Positions 6,091 through 6,393 of a DNA stretch of 6,393 bases are shown piece after piece. Source of the stretch: Clostridia bacterium (lineage in GTDB: Bacteria; Bacillota; Clostridia; Christensenellales; Aristaeellaceae). The position numbers were made by a program, and so were the translations under genes. Numbering within the stretch: position 1 is the first letter of the stretch; every line of letters begins with the position of its first letter. Under the pieces are notes generated by a model. It saw only the letters and a list, made by a program, of their open reading frames with translations. It did not search any database and was not told where the DNA came from. The stretch is from assembly GCA_017537105.1 (NCBI GenBank), contig JAFWBZ010000220.1, forward strand, positions 1-6,393. Reading direction: 5' to 3'.

Positions 6091-6357
6091 ATGCGCATAC
6101 CGTGGGAACTGGTGGCGTCCTTTGCCTTCGGATTGGCACTCTTGTGCCTGATCGGATATCTCCTCTTGATTCCCCGGAGGTTCGTGTGGCGCCTGGTGGC
6201 GGGCGGCGTCATGGGTGCGCTGGCGCTGTGGGCGGTGAACCTGCTGGGGTCACTGGTGGGCTTCTCGGTGGCGGTCAATCCCTTCACCGCCATGGCGGTG
6301 GGGTTCCTCGGACTGCCCGGCGCGGCGCTGGTGGTGGCGCTGCAGCTGTTGCTGTAG
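6091..6357 (+). CDS. bofA: BofA family protein, inhibitor of pro-sigma-K processing
   Basis: BofA is a small membrane protein of the forespore outer membrane that, with SpoIVFA, restrains the intramembrane protease SpoIVFB until pro-sigma-K is to be cleaved. The 88-residue product matches the length of B. subtilis BofA (87). It shows one hydrophobic helix at about 7-27, a basic turn IPRRFVWR (27-34), a second helix at about 35-56, and a hydrophobic C-terminal segment NPFTAMAVGFLGLPGAALVV (63-82), the family signature. Asn50, Asn63 and Thr66 align with Asn48, Asn61 and Thr64 of B. subtilis BofA, residues reported as important for inhibition. ATG 6091 is chosen because GGGGGTG ends 5 nt before it and the BofA homology begins there; the same frame is open further upstream but passes through the DUF1015 gene and the terminator. 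In Bacillus bofA sits near recR, whereas here it follows the serine cluster. Whether sigma-K processing works the same way in this organism cannot be seen. Confidence 0.87.
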   Translation: MRIPWELVASFAFGLALLCLIGYLLLIPRRFVWRLVAGGVMGALALWAVNLLGSLVGFSVAVNPFTAMAVGFLGLPGAALVVALQLLL

Positions 6358-6359
6358 AA

Positions 6360-6392
6360 TTGCGGGATGGGCGCATGCCCAACCCCCCGCAA
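6360..6392 (+). terminator. Hairpin after bofA at the right edge, possible terminator
   Basis: Outer arms TTGCGGG (6360-6366) and CCCGCAA (6386-6392) are perfect complements over 7 bp, and inner arms TGGGC (6368-6372) and GCCCA (6377-6381) pair over 5 bp around GCAT. The two stems are joined by a small asymmetric bulge. The structure starts 3 nt after the bofA stop, where a terminator is expected. The window ends one base later, so the presence of a T-tract cannot be judged. Confidence 0.5.
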
Positions 6393-6393
6393 C

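Noticed and set aside
4878..6392. Open frame of 504 codons on the minus strand across the DUF1015 gene and bofA
   Set aside because: It is the antisense shadow of the DUF1015 gene, passes through a strong bidirectional terminator, and shows no recognisable motif.

Overview
The window is GC-rich, densely coded bacterial DNA that reads as the chromosome of an endospore-forming, high-GC member of the Firmicutes, most likely class Clostridia. The evidence is a recognisable bofA (a regulator of pro-sigma-K processing found in spore formers), a Firmicutes-style serC-serA pair followed by a DUF1015 gene, strong GGAGG-type ribosome binding sites, and perfect-stem intrinsic terminators. Genus and species cannot be read from it. 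No mobile element, tRNA, rRNA or CRISPR array is visible.

Left part, minus strand: murJ (lipid II flippase, 2183 to 636) is followed after 89 bp by the first 182 codons of ruvB (Holliday-junction branch-migration motor, 546 to 1), which runs off the left edge. murJ has its own extended -10 promoter at 2217-2225 and probably starts at a TTG codon set by a GGAGGGG ribosome binding site.

Middle, plus strand: a divergent intergenic region of about 270 bp (2184-2453) holds the promoters for both directions and two short perfect inverted repeats of unknown role. serC (phosphoserine aminotransferase) and serA (3-phosphoglycerate dehydrogenase with a C-terminal ACT domain) overlap by one base (TAATG) and form a coupled serine-biosynthesis unit. 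The three serine-binding residues known from the E. coli SerA ACT domain are conserved, which suggests feedback inhibition by serine. After a 115-nt spacer with an 11-bp perfect hairpin comes a DUF1015 gene. No phosphoserine phosphatase (serB) is present in the window. The DUF1015 protein carries a DGNHS loop, the family's version of DGHHR, so a role in phosphoserine/serine chemistry is a tempting but untested idea.

Right part: a very strong intrinsic terminator (14-bp perfect stem, 6054-6089) closes the serine unit. bofA starts one base after the stem ends, so its ribosome binding site lies inside the 3' arm of the terminator. A sigma-E-like -10 sequence covers the stem-loop junction, so a sporulation transcript could start past the 5' arm and escape the hairpin. 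This nested terminator/promoter/ribosome-binding-site arrangement is the most unusual structure seen here. A further inverted repeat follows bofA at the right edge.
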